Source: Porogramme epimiltina (lineage: Eukaryota > Basidiomycota > Agaricomycetes > Polyporales > Polyporaceae). Taken from it: a stretch of DNA of 43,794 nucleotides. The notes under the pieces were generated by a model, which saw nothing but the letters and a program-made list of their open reading frames with translations, had not been told where the DNA came from and searched no databases. Positions 21,723-32,839 of the stretch are shown here, in pieces. Positions within the stretch are counted from its first letter, which is position 1. The number at the start of each line of letters is the position of its first letter. The stretch is taken from positions 1 through 43,794 of the forward strand of contig FTLJ01000013.1 of the NCBI GenBank assembly GCA_900155495.1. Reading direction: 5' to 3'. Both the position numbers and the translations under genes were made by a program.

Positions 21723-22360
21723 AGCCGTTTAGTCGTATAGAAAGCACGCGGCCGACTGAACAGGTGAGGACGATGGACGTTTCAATTGTGTAATAGCTGT
21801 GTTGATGCTCACGTATTAGTAAAAGGCTTCCATTTATATTGTACAATTCTATTAAAAACCGAGACGCCCTGGTTATTATCGTGTTGCCGTTCCCCTTTGC
21901 AGCATCGGAGTCTGAACGCACAAAAATATTGTGTGTGCATCGAAATACGACGCGTCCGAGGAGGAAAGCCGCATCAACGATTAGGCCCCACACACTGTCA
22001 TGACTTGCAACGTAAGGATACCTACGCAAGTTTCCTTACCCTCGTGTTTATCAGTGCCCACCCAGCTGATGAGCGGAGACATTTTGTGGCACAGCCTAGA
22101 TTGACCATGCGGTACCGCGTGGTCCGATTTGACTGGGTCGGAAGTCAGGCACGAGTGTTGTGGACGTCAATACACCCACCTGCAGGCTGTGCATGGCTGT
22201 GTTGACCTCTTTGATAAACTCTACTTCTCCCGCTGCCGTGTGCGCCCAGTACGGCATCCGACGAGCATTCATGGTCCCGGGAATGAAGAAAGGTCACCAG
22301 CTTTACTGCGGGTGCCTTGTGTAGCCGAAGGCGGTACAAAGCTTGGATTTGACGGAGTCC
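21723..22360. other. Spacer between DUF6593 copies 6 and 7
   Basis: No gene was recognised in this stretch. Open frames of up to 139 codons on both strands at 21661-22205 overlap one another and match nothing known to me. Confidence 0.5.
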
Positions 22361-22367
22361 TATAAAT
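22361..22367 (+). promoter_or_regulatory. TATA box of DUF6593 copy 7
   Basis: TATAAAT lies 40 bases upstream of the ATG. Confidence 0.6.
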
Positions 22368-22400
22368 ACTTGCAGCTGGAGTTCAAATTTCACTAGCATC

Positions 22401-23100
22401 ATGGATGCACACATCGAATTCGCCCGGGCTGACCTGTCAAACACAAGTGTCCTCGACACAGTTTCAGGGAAGGTTCTTTACGAGATCAAGACGACTTTCG
22501 ACCGCGACTCAGAACCCAATGCTGGGCGGTTCACAACATCACTCATCGACAGGGAGGGTGCAACGGTTGCTGTATGGCAACCGAAATGGGCAAAGGAACC
22601 GAGCCGAGTTACAGTCCGCGGAAAGACGATACCACTTATTGAGTGGCTCACCTTTACCTCAGGCCTCACGACGTGCGTTCGATATCTTCGATTGTGGCAT
22701 CATATGGCTGACCCTTTGTGTCTCTAGGTCAAGGAAGTTCCGTGCGCCGAACGGGCGAACGTATCTGTGGAAGGAGTCTATGTTTGGTAAATCTCTTAAC
22801 AAGGTGCGCATCGTTCTCGGGAAATGCTTGATGCAGCCCGTACTAAGCCTCCTCTACTTCTTGCACCCCGTAAAGTTGGTCGATGCGGAAGCGAATTGCA
22901 CGGTTGCGACTGTGCATAATCAGTACAGCCTCAGTTTTTCGGGGAGCAAGACGCGCATCGACTATAAATCAGAACTAGCGTCAATTCTGGACGCGGTTGT
23001 TCTGTCGTTCGTAATCGGCAGCAGCAGCCGTCAGGCATCTTCGCTCTCAGCGAAACGTGGCGTCTATGTGGGAGAGCTGGGTACAACGATGGTATCTTGA
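22401..23100 (+). CDS. DUF6593-type protein, copy 7 (divergent)
   Basis: Exons 22401-22672, 22728-22803 and 22876-23100 give 190 residues. The body has NTSVLDTVSGKVLYEIKT and a longer middle loop (FDRDSEPNAGRFTTSLID), then SRVTVRGKTIPLIEWL. Exon 2 (76 bases) encodes SRKFRAPNGRTYLWKES. Exon 3 encodes LVDAEANCTVATVHN and the helix LASILDAVVLSFVIG. The usual CEEKRR that follows the helix is replaced by a serine run (SSSRQASS), unlike the charged end of other copies. The splice frame is intact, so it is probably functional but diverged. Confidence 0.8.
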
Positions 23101-24579
23101 TCTAGAATATGAGCACAAATGTTCGAGCGAAGTATTTGGTTGGTATTACTGTTACGATTTCAGAAGATTCATTTGCTACAATGAAGAGACGGACTGTGGT
23201 CACAGCGGCATTCCATAAACAACTCTATACATCCCCCTTATCAATACCGCTCTTCATTAGCTGTCTCTAGAGCGGCCTAATAAATTTGACGCTTAGGATT
23301 TTAATTTGTGTAAAGAAGAGCCAGGACCTGCGCGTGCCGGCCGTACCAAGCAAATGCCGCCACACGTTTGGGCGCTTAATCGAACGGGATCCAGATGATC
23401 GCAACTTCAACTTCCTCTGTAAGTATAACCCCGAATCAGCTCCTTCTCAGCTAGCTACTCCCTCTTAACTACAGTCGTGTAAGATACAGATACCTTTATC
23501 GGATCCTGCGAGGGCGTGGAAGCAGTGGATAACTGCCTCAAGACCTCTAGCTAAAGACTCGGAGCTTCAAGGAATGGGAATGAGAGAAAATATTTCATCA
23601 CAGAGTAAGTTCTCCATGCCATTCTATTCATTCCCCTTGCCGTTGGGTCGGGGAGTGGAGAGCTCACACGTGTTAACCAGGATGGGAAAAATTCCGGTAC
23701 ACTCGGAGACTACGTCAGGAACCTAGGACGGTCTAGCCACTATAAAGGCAGCGCTCGGTGCTTATTGAGGCATTCTTTCTGATCTAGCCCGATGAGCACC
23801 CTGAAACGACCTGCAGCCCTTGGGAATCCCCATAGCGGGAACAGTAGACCACACGGACTCCTCATGTACCGCATCCCTATAGTAGGCCAACAGCGAGCCC
23901 CAGCATGGCCTCGCGCCCCCGGCAGGCCGAACACGCCTCATGCTCAGGGGTCAGCGAACCACTCATGAACAGCCCCCCCCCCCTGCAGCGCGCGCAACTT
24001 ATTTGAGGGGGAACAGCCGCGCTGGGGCCACTAGAAGCAGAAAAAGTTCCTGTAGCAGTCGGGACACAATACATCCATGAGTCCGGCAAGGATCGTGTTA
24101 TTTGCTACGCTACCCAAGCTGATTTATTTTCATTGAACGCAGATACCCTACGCAATAGTATCTAATAAATTTCCGCCGATGTGTGCGGTGTTCAGCATCT
24201 GTGTAATCACAAGCGCTGCGAAAACTGATTGTTGAACTTTAGCAGCCCCTGGAAAACGCTAGAACGTACGATGGCCACCACGCCGTGTTGAAGAAGCAAA
24301 TGAGATCGCAGGCAGTCTACGTGTGCGCGTTGCCATTCACACAGTCTGACCGCTCAAATCGCACTGTTGGGAGCTACTGCCTCCTGTTCGTGACGAGAGT
24401 TTGATAACTTTGGCGTTCTTCGCGGATGATGGACCACATTTGAATGACTCAGAAGTGATGTAAGTTCATGTTTCATGAAGTTTGGAACTCCATCCAAGGA
24501 CGAGGTGTCAAACCACATATCAATAGTTCCGACGTGGCTCTCTGCATGGCTACCGATATTCTTAGAAAGCCTCCCATGG
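23101..24579. other. Spacer between DUF6593 copies 7 and 8, left part of the large duplication
   Basis: No gene was recognised in this stretch. From about 23295 it aligns collinearly with 28975-30600: agagccagg, aaatatttcatcacag, a tataaagg near 23740, and gctcaaatcgcact. Confidence 0.55.
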
Positions 24580-24587
24580 TATATAAT
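24580..24587 (+). promoter_or_regulatory. TATA box of DUF6593 copy 8
   Basis: TATATAAT lies 42 bases upstream of the ATG. Confidence 0.6.
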
Positions 24588-24621
24588 TCGCAGAGACCGG
24601 ACGTGAGGTTCAGCCACCGCC

Positions 24622-25302
24622 ATGAACTCCAATATCTTCTTCCTCTCCGACAGCATCGACGACAGCACCGTCGTTCAGAATGGCGCCACAAAAGCGATCG
24701 TCTATGCCTTCTCAACCGAAGGCAACATTACCGATCTCATCGACGCCCACGGCAAAGTTGTGGGGAAGTATAGACAGAGGTGGATTCTGTCGGACAGGGT
24801 GACAGTCCGCGAAGAGCAGAAGAAAATCGGTCAGTTCCTACCAGGCAGTTCCTGGTTTCCCCGCTTCGGGTGAGTGACTTGTGCAAGGACTCCGTGGGCA
24901 ATGCTTGGGGACGATACTGACAAACTGACATTCGTGGCATGTATCTTCTTAGGAACCGCAGAGTAACTGCGCCCGGTGGCAAGGTTTACATATGGAAATG
25001 TCGGAAACGCACGGACTCTCTCAAGGTAATGTCTCACAGGACTTTCCAGTCTTGAATAAAGCTGCAACGCGCACTTTCTCCAGCTCGTCGACTCCGATAC
25101 GGGCCAAACTGTCGCTAAAGCGCATAATGCAAAGAAAGGGAAGCGAAAGATGAACATCGACTACAAGCCAGAGCTTGAACCAATCATCGACGTGCTCATT
25201 CTGTCCTTCATTATATGCGAAAGGTGGAACCGGGAATTGTCATGGGACAATCTGATCGACTTAGCACACAACATTTTGTCCTTGTTTTTCCCCATCCCGT
25301 AG
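24622..25302 (+). CDS. DUF6593-type protein, copy 8
   Basis: Exons 24622-24869, 24953-25025 and 25084-25302 give 179 residues. It starts MNSNIFFLSDSIDDSTVV. The middle is shorter than in other copies (EGNITDLIDAHGKVVGKYR), then SDRVTVREEQKKIGQFLPG. Exon 2 encodes NRRVTAPGGKVYIWKCRK. Exon 3 encodes LVDSDTGQTVAKAHNA and the helix LEPIIDVLILSFIICE. Instead of EKRR the tail continues with WNRELSWDNLIDLAHNI and a hydrophobic FF end. Copy 9 shares this tail type, so it is a property of the duplicated block. Confidence 0.84.
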
Positions 25303-25647
25303 CCAGAATACCAGGTAAGACCAGTTCATAGTGTACACTGCGTCTTCGTCGCTGAATTTATCCATCCCCTCTGTCTAGCGACCCCCCCGTCTTCCGCACC
25401 ATGTAGCTACCCTGTCGTTCATGCCTACCATAGGGCTCTGCCCTCAAGTGCAATAAATGCGTATTCCAAAAAATATCTATTTCACCAAGCACTTCGACTC
25501 CTTGAGGATGTTGAGCTCGCGCTAAAACCGGTCCACAAAGCGATGTGACCCGTTCGTAAACATGTAGTAGTATGTGCATCTGAGCGCGAGGATATCGACC
25601 TGGAGAGTGCAGAAGTTACCCAATTCCGAGGACTATACAACCGAAAT
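25303..25647. other. Spacer between convergent copy 8 and its dead neighbour
   Basis: This is a short convergent intergenic stretch in which nothing was recognised. Confidence 0.5.
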
Positions 25648-26363
25648 TTACGTCCACTTCCGACAGAAGCACCCAGAGGTCATCTCCACAATATTGCTCA
25701 GTACGTCGACCATTGAATTGGTATTCTCTACCTTCTTCCCATGTCCCACCTTGCTGCACCGCCCCACCTCGAGTTTTATGAGTGAGAGTACGATCACGTC
25801 AAGGACGAGTACTGCGTCCGGTTTAATGCTCATGTTAAAGAAAGCGACACGAGACCCATCCATGCAGTGCGACTGTGCGGTCAGTTGGTTACCGTGCGTG
25901 CTGACCAGCTGATTATGAAGCGTCAGCTCAGTCTGGCGTTATCGGTGAATCCACCGTTCACAGCTGACCTGGAAGGATGGTTCACCGGGCCTCGTCTTCC
26001 AATGGAGCTCCTCGCCGTCCGGAGCGACTAGCACGTATATGCTGGTCACACGACCAAAAAAACTGCTAGCATCATCACATGCATACTCCAAGCTGTGAGC
26101 TTACGCGCACCTGGACACGATGTGCTTCTTTGGAAGCCACTCTTTAAGGTGATTTGTGCGCCCACAGAACGTGACCTTATCTTGATCCCAAGGACGCCCA
26201 TAGCAGTACCGTGCACCGATTCCGCGGTCATTTGGCTGTGAGGGTAACGGAGTGTCATCTTGCTCTCTTAGGATTTAGGAGTCGAGACATAGAACGGTAC
26301 ATTGCGGATGATGTCATTGATGGCTGGGTCATCAGAGGTGAAAGAGATGTTGAGTGTCGGCAT
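25648..26363 (-). pseudogene. DUF6593-type pseudogene 1
   Basis: The three-exon layout survives on the - strand: 26111-26363, 25969-26041 (still exactly 73 bases) and 25648-25908. Exon 1 opens MPTLNISFTSDDPAIND but reaches a TAA after STPKS. The remaining homology (DQDKVTFCGRTNHLKEWLP) is in another frame, and the exon is 253 bases long instead of three n plus two. Exon 2 reads VLVAPDGEELHWKTR. Exon 3 runs LVSTHGNQLTAQSH to MSIKPDAVLVLDVIVLSLI with a long tail. One exon 1 frameshift is thus the only clear lesion. The C-terminal part could still be translated from an internal start. Confidence 0.78.
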
Positions 26364-27600
26364 TTGGATGCGAATGAAGATGTCTACGAAATAGGGAAGT
26401 TAGAGGGCGGATGATGGGATGCTCGCAAATGCAATGCGAGCCCTTAAGTAGACTTCCACGGTGATAATCTGAAGACGCGGAAGAACACAACACTACTCAC
26501 ATATTTGAATGCAGCATATAATGCTTCTTTGTTGAGTGTTTCGTAGCATTTTACTCCAGAGGTGGTGTCTAAATCCGCGACCCCGCTCGGACTTTAGTGT
26601 CGGTCAAAATTTCCGTCGGTCAAAAGCTTCCCAGCCAACTTGATGATATTAGAGAAACGCCTATACGGAGATAGCTCAGCGTCGTCATGGAATCACATAC
26701 GCTAAAATCCGCCCACCTTCGAACAGAAAAGGGCCCGCGCAAACTCAACACTGTGTTCGATGTCAGCCTGAGCGGCGCGAGACTTTGAAATTCGCTGCAC
26801 CTAGAGCAGCCGAGAGCGGGGTTGAGTCGGAGCGCCGGAACTTATATGACGTATTGCGTTAAGCACTACGAGGGCTTCTTTTGGTAACCATGCTGGAGTA
26901 TGGAATGGCCTGCGACACGCAGCGTCCCCGAAACCACCGATCGGGTCCCTGCACACACCCTCGAGCTTGGGAAGGGCCGGGGTGATTTGACGAGCCTCCT
27001 GGATTCATTTAGTCCGTCCCATTCGGGTAGAAGCTGTGGTCCGACCTTACTTAACCTATGTGATTCTCTTGAGACCCGGTGGAGTTCAGTATCGATATCA
27101 TGCTGCTACGGCCTCCCCCGCCGGCAAATTCCGCCGCCCTGCCTTATGGTTCCCACGGTCGGGTCCGGGACCTCAATGCATTAAGCTCATCCAATAACCT
27201 GCATCTGTCATCTCCTAGAAACCCCGCGCTTCTGGTCTCGTATCCCATGTCGAGCTCAAGGAGGAATCCGGGCTATCGAACGACGCACTCTCTTTCCCTC
27301 AGTGGCTGTCTTCTCAAACCTGCCCGCTCGCAAATCACGCCGTGAAAAGACATCAGCTACGAAATGGGATACCGTCTTCCAGCGCACCTTCTCCGATGAC
27401 CGCAAACCCAGATATTCGGCACACGCTCGAATCGTTACACGTCTCTCATCTCATAAGGAAAACAATGCTCTACGGGTTCCCAATTCCTCGTGTGTTCAAC
27501 GACCTCTCATTCGGCCCCAGAGACAGTCGTGAACCCACTTAATCGCCATCATAACACCCCTCTCGCTCTCATCCCTTCCAGACCGCCGCCTAACCTACGC
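26364..27600. other. Non-coding right part of block B1 and junction to the URC4 relic
   Basis: Up to about 27115 this matches 32040-32475. Beyond it the sequence is unique in the window. No gene was recognised. The frame at 27302-27532 has no family resemblance but might be a decayed upstream exon of the following relic. Confidence 0.5.
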
Positions 27601-28696
27601 ATGCTGCCTGCCATACGGGAGCACTGCTCCCGCGTCCATACGGGAGCAATCGAGGGCAAGCTCAACTACTTCGAGCACCATCCCAAAAAGGAGGCCGACA
27701 CCGTCGCATTTTGGTAGAGAGTATGAGGGTACGCCATACCCCTTACCCTCCCCCCAGCCCAAGGCATCATGTCCTACTCGACTAGCGCGATTACGGGTCC
27801 GACTTCGTCTTAGTGGGTATGCCCCCCCTGCCTAACCTCCTCCGTCCGCCTCGCCCTGATCCATCCTGCGCCAACCGTAGATCTCCCCACACGGCTAGTC
27901 TATGCTAATGATGCTGGACGTCCGCCGCTCACGCATCGAACCCTATATCGCGCGGCGGAAGGCGGACCCCAACCGTCCAGACACCGAGGAGATTAGCAGG
28001 CGTATCGTCGACCTCCGCGTTCTTTCCTTCCTCCCCCACGCCGGCATAGGCAGCTGGCAGACGTATGAAAAAGCGCGCCCGGGAGAGCGCTACGCACACA
28101 CGCACGGGCTCAACGCCGTGAACATCGGCATCCTCGAACGCGGACGCTTCTACAGCAACACCGCACACCCTCATCAGGCCGAGGATGGGCCCTCTGAATT
28201 GTTGCTGTGCGGGGGCGGAAGTGGAGAGGGCATTGAACGCGCGTGGTGCCGGTCCAGCGGATGGCCTCGCAAAGATCACGGTGGGGATTGTCGGCGCGGC
28301 GATGCAGGTCTCGAATGCAAACCCGCTCGTGCACCTTCTAAGTAGGTCATTCCCTTTTTCTCGTGAACCTCAACAAGGCGCTCGAACTCAACCCTGAGTT
28401 CTTCGGCGCGGCGGCACTCCTAGGCAACCTCTTTAGTACGTGAGCCCGCCCTCTATCCGCGCGTCCGTTTTCTGATCGCGGGGTACGCTGCCCTAAACCA
28501 TAGGTCGTCGCAGACGGCGGCATTCCACGCGTGCGCATCTTTGTGCTCTGGCCAGCTCTCATTGATGGGCTTGCGGCGATTTGGCCCGCCACGCCCCAGT
28601 CCGGCGGGGTCCTGCCAGGCGACATCTGTTCATGCGACGCGCTCCCGGGGTCGCCGAGGGCGACGAGCTCGTGCCGTCCCACAAGCTGACGGGATA
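27601..28696 (+). pseudogene. URC4/DUF1688 (uracil catabolism protein 4) pseudogene
   Basis: Pieces of a DUF1688 protein appear in the correct order. At 27601 LPAIREHCSRVHTGAIEGKL is followed by NYFEHHPKKEAD. RDYGSDF occurs near 27800 and ISPHG near 27880, where a TAG follows. From 27920 come RSRIEPYIARRKADPN and VDLRVLSFLPHAGIGSW. AMQVSNANP occurs near 28305, then NKALELNPEFFGAAALLGNL, VLWPALIDGLAAIWPAT and, in a shifted frame, EGDELVPSHKLTG ending at TAG 28694-28696. Frame changes and stops (for example at 27884 region and 28694) show it is dead. The family acts in the fungal URC uracil-degradation pathway. It lies exactly between the two large duplicated blocks. Confidence 0.78.
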
Positions 28697-30603
28697 GATA
28701 GGAGATTCGTAGGCTCTATCACAGCCACCTATTTGTATGCATTGCAATAAGACTTCATGTTTTTATTTAGAGGGCACCATTCTATGGAAAATGGAGCGTG
28801 AATAGAGAGGTCTTGGCTGAGGGATGTCGGGTTTTGGGTCGATGGGCGTATTTCTTCCTTGGAAAGGTGCACTTTCGACGTGGACTTTGTAGAATATGGT
28901 CTTGCCGTGCTGTCTGAAGGGAATTGGCATAGGGTGGGAAGCATCACCGCTAAAGCAGCCAAGTGACATCGACACTTGGTTTTGTGTAGAGAAGAGCCAG
29001 GACACCTAGTAAATGCATGATGTAGTAACTCGCGGCCTGATGCTCCTACGCCATTTGGGCGCCTGATACTACCGGATTCAACATTATGCCCACAAACTCA
29101 TTCTCTAGCCACTCCATACGCCCCTTCATAATGACAGTTATGCTTGACACAGATAATTTTTCCCGATCTCTCAATGGCCTGGAAGCATTGGATAGCTCCC
29201 TCAAAACCCCATATCACCATACCAGAGGAACAATGGCAACGAAGGAGAAATTTTCATCACAGCGTGAGTCCGCCATCCCATTCTAGTCGTGCCCCTTACA
29301 CGACCGCAACCCCTTATCGCTAGCTCGACGAGTGTACATGCAACACGCCGTGGCAGCCTGTCGCGAGTCTCCTGCGGGAATGGGTATCAGGCACCGTCCG
29401 TCGTCCGATGACGGTGGACTATCTTGTCAGAGGCATGCATCACGGGCAACGTGTCATGTCCCCCGAGAAGGCAACGGCACCGAGCTTCAGTATGTACTAG
29501 TGTTTCTCGTGTCCTTGAATGTTGTGACTTTATTGCTAATATTGTACCTACCACGGATTGTGATTACCCTCGTATTAGAGCACTCTTTCGTACACTCGCC
29601 GACTTGGAAGTCATCTCAGGAACTTGGGACGGTATAAAGGTAGGGCCTGGTTTTTATCTCTTCTGATCTGGACCTATGAAAGCCTTCGAGTGACATTCAG
29701 CCCCTAGTAGAACCACCCGCGCGGGAGCAGTGGGCCACGTTGAGCCCTCGCGCCCAGCAGTAAACTCCGACGTGACTTCGCGCCCCTTTAACCTCTTCCC
29801 ACAGATAGATCCGCTCAATACGCGTCACACACGGACCCGGAAGCCGGTATCAGGTGAATGGTACGCGCACAGCCTCCAGCTGCGCCCACGACTTCGTCGA
29901 GGGACAACATCCGCGCTAGGACCACTAGACGCGGATAGCACGGCCGCCGCCGTCCGGACATAACACACCCACGACCCAGTCAAGGTTCTCGTTGCTCGCC
30001 GTGATATTAGAGCTGACATGTGTCTCGACAACGTTTTCATCTCAGACTTTATGCTCGATATTCAGATCCTAGCGTGTTGTGCCGTGCCTGCGCAATGGAT
30101 GGCATTCGGTGGGCTTCTGCCAGTGAGTGCGGTGTACGGCAGGTGCGTAATTACAAGCACCACGAAAGCTTATTACCAACTTTAGCAACACCTGGAAGAT
30201 GCCAGAACGCACTATGAACACTGCGCCGTATCTCAAAATCAATTGCAATTGCAAGCATTCTTCGTATGTGTGTGTGCGCAGCCATACATACAGTCCGCTC
30301 AAATCGCACTTCTAAGAAGTACGGCTCCTTATTCGCGACAGGAGTTTAAAAAAAAGTTCAGGGCCTTCGCAGGTGATGAACCATACTCCGATGGCCCAGA
30401 AGTGATGGGAGTTCAAATTCACGAGGTCTCGAACTTCGTATAAGGACGAGCTGACACAACATATCTCAATAGCTTACTAGGGCCTGTCCAGATACTCGGA
30501 TTCTGGTGAGAATCCGGATTCTGGCGAGAATCCCTGGGTATCCGAACAGGCCCGTAGACGTCCCTACCTGCGTGCTGGCAGATATTCTTAGAAAACCTCA
30601 CAT
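28697..30603. other. Spacer before DUF6593 copy 9, left part of block B2
   Basis: No gene was recognised in this stretch. From about 28975 it repeats the sequence upstream of copy 8. An open frame at 29086-29286 falls in the duplicated part and its counterpart near 23500 is interrupted, so it is unlikely to be a conserved gene. Confidence 0.55.
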
Positions 30604-30611
30604 TATATATA
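30604..30611 (+). promoter_or_regulatory. TATA box of DUF6593 copy 9
   Basis: TATATATA lies 44 bases upstream of the ATG at 30648, the same spacing as in copy 8 (42). This supports 30648 over the in-frame ATG at 30627. Confidence 0.6.
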
Positions 30612-30647
30612 CCTCGCAGTGCCCGAATGCGAGAGTCAATCACCACT

Positions 30648-31319
30648 ATGGACGCGAAAATCGTCTTCCTCATAAACAGCGTCCGAAACAGCACTGTCGT
30701 GCATGGCACGACAAACGAGGTCATCTACACCATCTCGATGACCGAAGATGAGGTTATCTCCCTCACCGATATCCACGGCACGGTTGTGGGGCAATACGAA
30801 GTCAAGTATCTTAGTTCGTCCAAAGTGACAGTCCGCGGGGAGACGAAGACAATCCACGAGTTCCTGCCAGGCAGTCTCCTCTTCGACTGGTGAGTGCTTT
30901 CTCCAAGACTTCGTGGGCTGGGGGATACTAACAGACTAATATCCGCGGTACGTGTTTTCTCAGGCACCGCAAACTGCACGCGCCGAATGGTAAGATTTAC
31001 AAGTGGACATTCAGGCAAAGCGCTATGTCTTTCAAGGTAACATCTCAGAGCGCTTTCTATTTTTGAACAACACTGAAATGCACACTTTCTACAGCTCGTC
31101 CACGTCCTCACGGGCCGTACTGTTGCTAAAGCATACAAAGCTAAGGATGGGGTGCAGAATATGACCGTTGAATATGAGCCGGAGCTTGAACCGATCATCG
31201 ACGTAATTGTTCTGTCCTTCATTGTATGCGAATGGAGGCGCCGGGCATTTTTCCTTCTAGTCACCCTTGCACATCATTTATTCAAACTCTATAAAGCGTT
31301 CAATGGCATGCCCAACTAG
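30648..31319 (+). CDS. DUF6593-type protein, copy 9
   Basis: Exons 30648-30889, 30964-31036 and 31095-31319 give 179 residues. The start MDAKIVFLINSVRNSTVV aligns with copy 8 and suits the TATA spacing. The body has TNEVIYTISMTEDEVISLTD, then SSKVTVRGETKTIHEFLPG. Exon 2 encodes HRKLHAPNGKIYKWTFRQ. Exon 3 encodes LVHVLTGRTVAKAYKA and the helix LEPIIDVIVLSFIVCEWRRR, then a hydrophobic tail (AFFLLVTLAHHLFKLYKAF). The tail could be a membrane-associating amphipathic segment. It is the duplicate of copy 8, and all splice signals are intact. Confidence 0.84.
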
Positions 31320-31566
31320 TAGCTAGTGTACGCTGTACCTTCCTTCGTGAATTGATCCAGCCCGTCCAAGCACTTTGCTCCCTAGAGGATGTTGAACTCG
31401 TCCTCAGACCAGTCCTCAAAGGGATACGGCTCGTTTGTAGGCATGTAGAGGGACAGACATCCGAACACGAAGATGTCGACCTGTCGAATGCAGAGATCAT
31501 TCGATTCCGAGGACTGGACTGAAACTGGTCATAGATATAAGTTCAACATACAGCCGGAATCTACGT

Positions 31567-31722
31567 TTACTTCTGACGTCGGCCAGGAACCACCTCCACA
31601 ATGCTGTTCAGTATGTCGATCGCCCAACTGGTACTCTCGATCCTCTTCCCGCGTACTTCCTCACTGCGTCGCTCCACCTCGAGCATGATGAGCGAAAGCA
31701 CGATCGTGTCCAGAATCGGTTC
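31567..31722 (-). pseudogene. DUF6593-type pseudogene 2 (exon 3 relic)
   Basis: Only the end of exon 3 is recognisable on the - strand: EPILDTIVLSLIMLEVERRS followed by a tail that matches pseudogene 1 (WAIDILNSIVEVV against MVDVLSNIVEM), with TAA at 31567-31569. Nothing resembling exon 1 or the APDGK exon was found upstream to 32040. It occupies the same place relative to copy 9 as pseudogene 1 does to copy 8. Confidence 0.72.
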
Positions 31723-32780
31723 TGCGCCCTATGCGGGACGGTATCAGTGAAGGATGGCGGAAAGCTCACGAATTGTGACACTGGCTTCCGTGATGATGCG
31801 ACCCATTTGGAGAAGTGGAAGAGCTCAGCACCACTCCCAGATGTAATGCAGCATAGAACGCACCCGTGTCGAAAGTCCCGAAGGATACCAACCCGGAGGT
31901 AGTGTCCAAAATCCGCGACCGCGCTCGGACTTTGATATCTGTCAAAATTCTCGATGCTCCGAAGCTTCCCGCCAGAATAATCGTCTAGATGTGGATAGTT
32001 GAACGTCATCACGGATTCACATACCCTAAAACACACCCCACCTTCTAATAGCCCGTGAAGAGGATAAGGTTTACGAAAACATGAAATTGTGCTTAATGTC
32101 AGCTTGAGCGGTGCGAGACTTTGAAATTGACTGCGCCTAGAGCGACCAAGAGGAGTATTGGATCGGAGCGCCGGAACTCGCCCGACATGTTGCGTTGAGC
32201 ACTACAGAAGGGCCTTTTGATGTCCATCTTGGAGTACTGAATAGCCTGCGACATTTACGTAGCATCCCCGAAACCGTCAGTCGGAAACGGCGGCTCTGCA
32301 CGCAGCCTGCCAGCCTCAAGCTCGGACAGGGTGATGGGGCAAACCTGCTGGAGAAATGCGATCAGCCCATTCAGCGCGAGGTCGGACAGAAGCTGCGGCC
32401 TGACCTTGCTAAACCCATCGTGATGGTTCTTATCCAGTTGTGTGTGGTGCTTCGACTCCGATCGCGACTTCTAGCCACGTGGCGCTGGCGCTTAGACATC
32501 TTTCGGTGACGCCGTGCGGCGGTTTGGATGAACTCCCCCATCCATGCTCCGGCCACCTGGGTCCTGTTCGCATCTCATCGACATCTAGTACCCGCCCGCC
32601 GCAAAAGATGAGAATCAGGCAATGTTTTGGCATGTTACTCCAAAATGGTCAAGTTCAAATGTTGCATATTTCCATCCGAGTCTGCCGCAGTCGCAAGTTT
32701 TATAATCAAATCAGTCATGGGCGCGAACGTCTGGCCACGTTACACCCTGCGCTAACATGGGCGGGGATGTGAACAGGTCC
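31723..32780. other. Non-coding right part of block B2 and upstream of the ligase gene
   Basis: Up to about 32475 this repeats the right part of block B1. An open frame at 32195-32509 is not preserved in the B1 counterpart, which has several stops. No gene was called. Confidence 0.5.
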
Positions 32781-32788
32781 TATATAAA
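32781..32788 (+). promoter_or_regulatory. TATA box of the acyl-CoA ligase gene
   Basis: TATATAAA lies 59 bases upstream of the ATG. Confidence 0.6.
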
Positions 32789-32839
32789 TCATAGACTTTC
32801 CTCCCTCCTTGCTCCCACCTCAAGATAGCTCGTCCCTTC

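Larger units (their letters stand above)
23295..27115 (+). repeat. Large segmental duplication, block B1
   Basis: This block shares the order of many diverged but recognisable stretches with 28975-32475: the spacer, DUF6593 copy 8 (against 9), the dead - strand copy at 25648 (against the relic at 31567), and the non-coding right part (gcgagactttgaaatt, ggagcgccggaact, ccccgaaacc). Boundaries are approximate. Confidence 0.8.
28975..32475 (+). repeat. Large segmental duplication, block B2
   Basis: This is the counterpart of 23295-27115 in the same orientation, carrying copy 9 and the relic at 31567. The sequence near 30495-30545 also contains a short direct repeat (ggattctggtgagaatcc and ggattctggcgagaatcc). 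Confidence 0.8.

Noticed and set aside
29086..29286. Open frame of 66 codons considered as a small gene in block B2
   Set aside because: The corresponding stretch in block B1 is interrupted, so the frame is not conserved.
30627..30647. Upstream in-frame ATG for DUF6593 copy 9
   Set aside because: It lies only about 23 bases from the TATA box, and the next ATG at 30648 matches copy 8 in alignment and TATA spacing.
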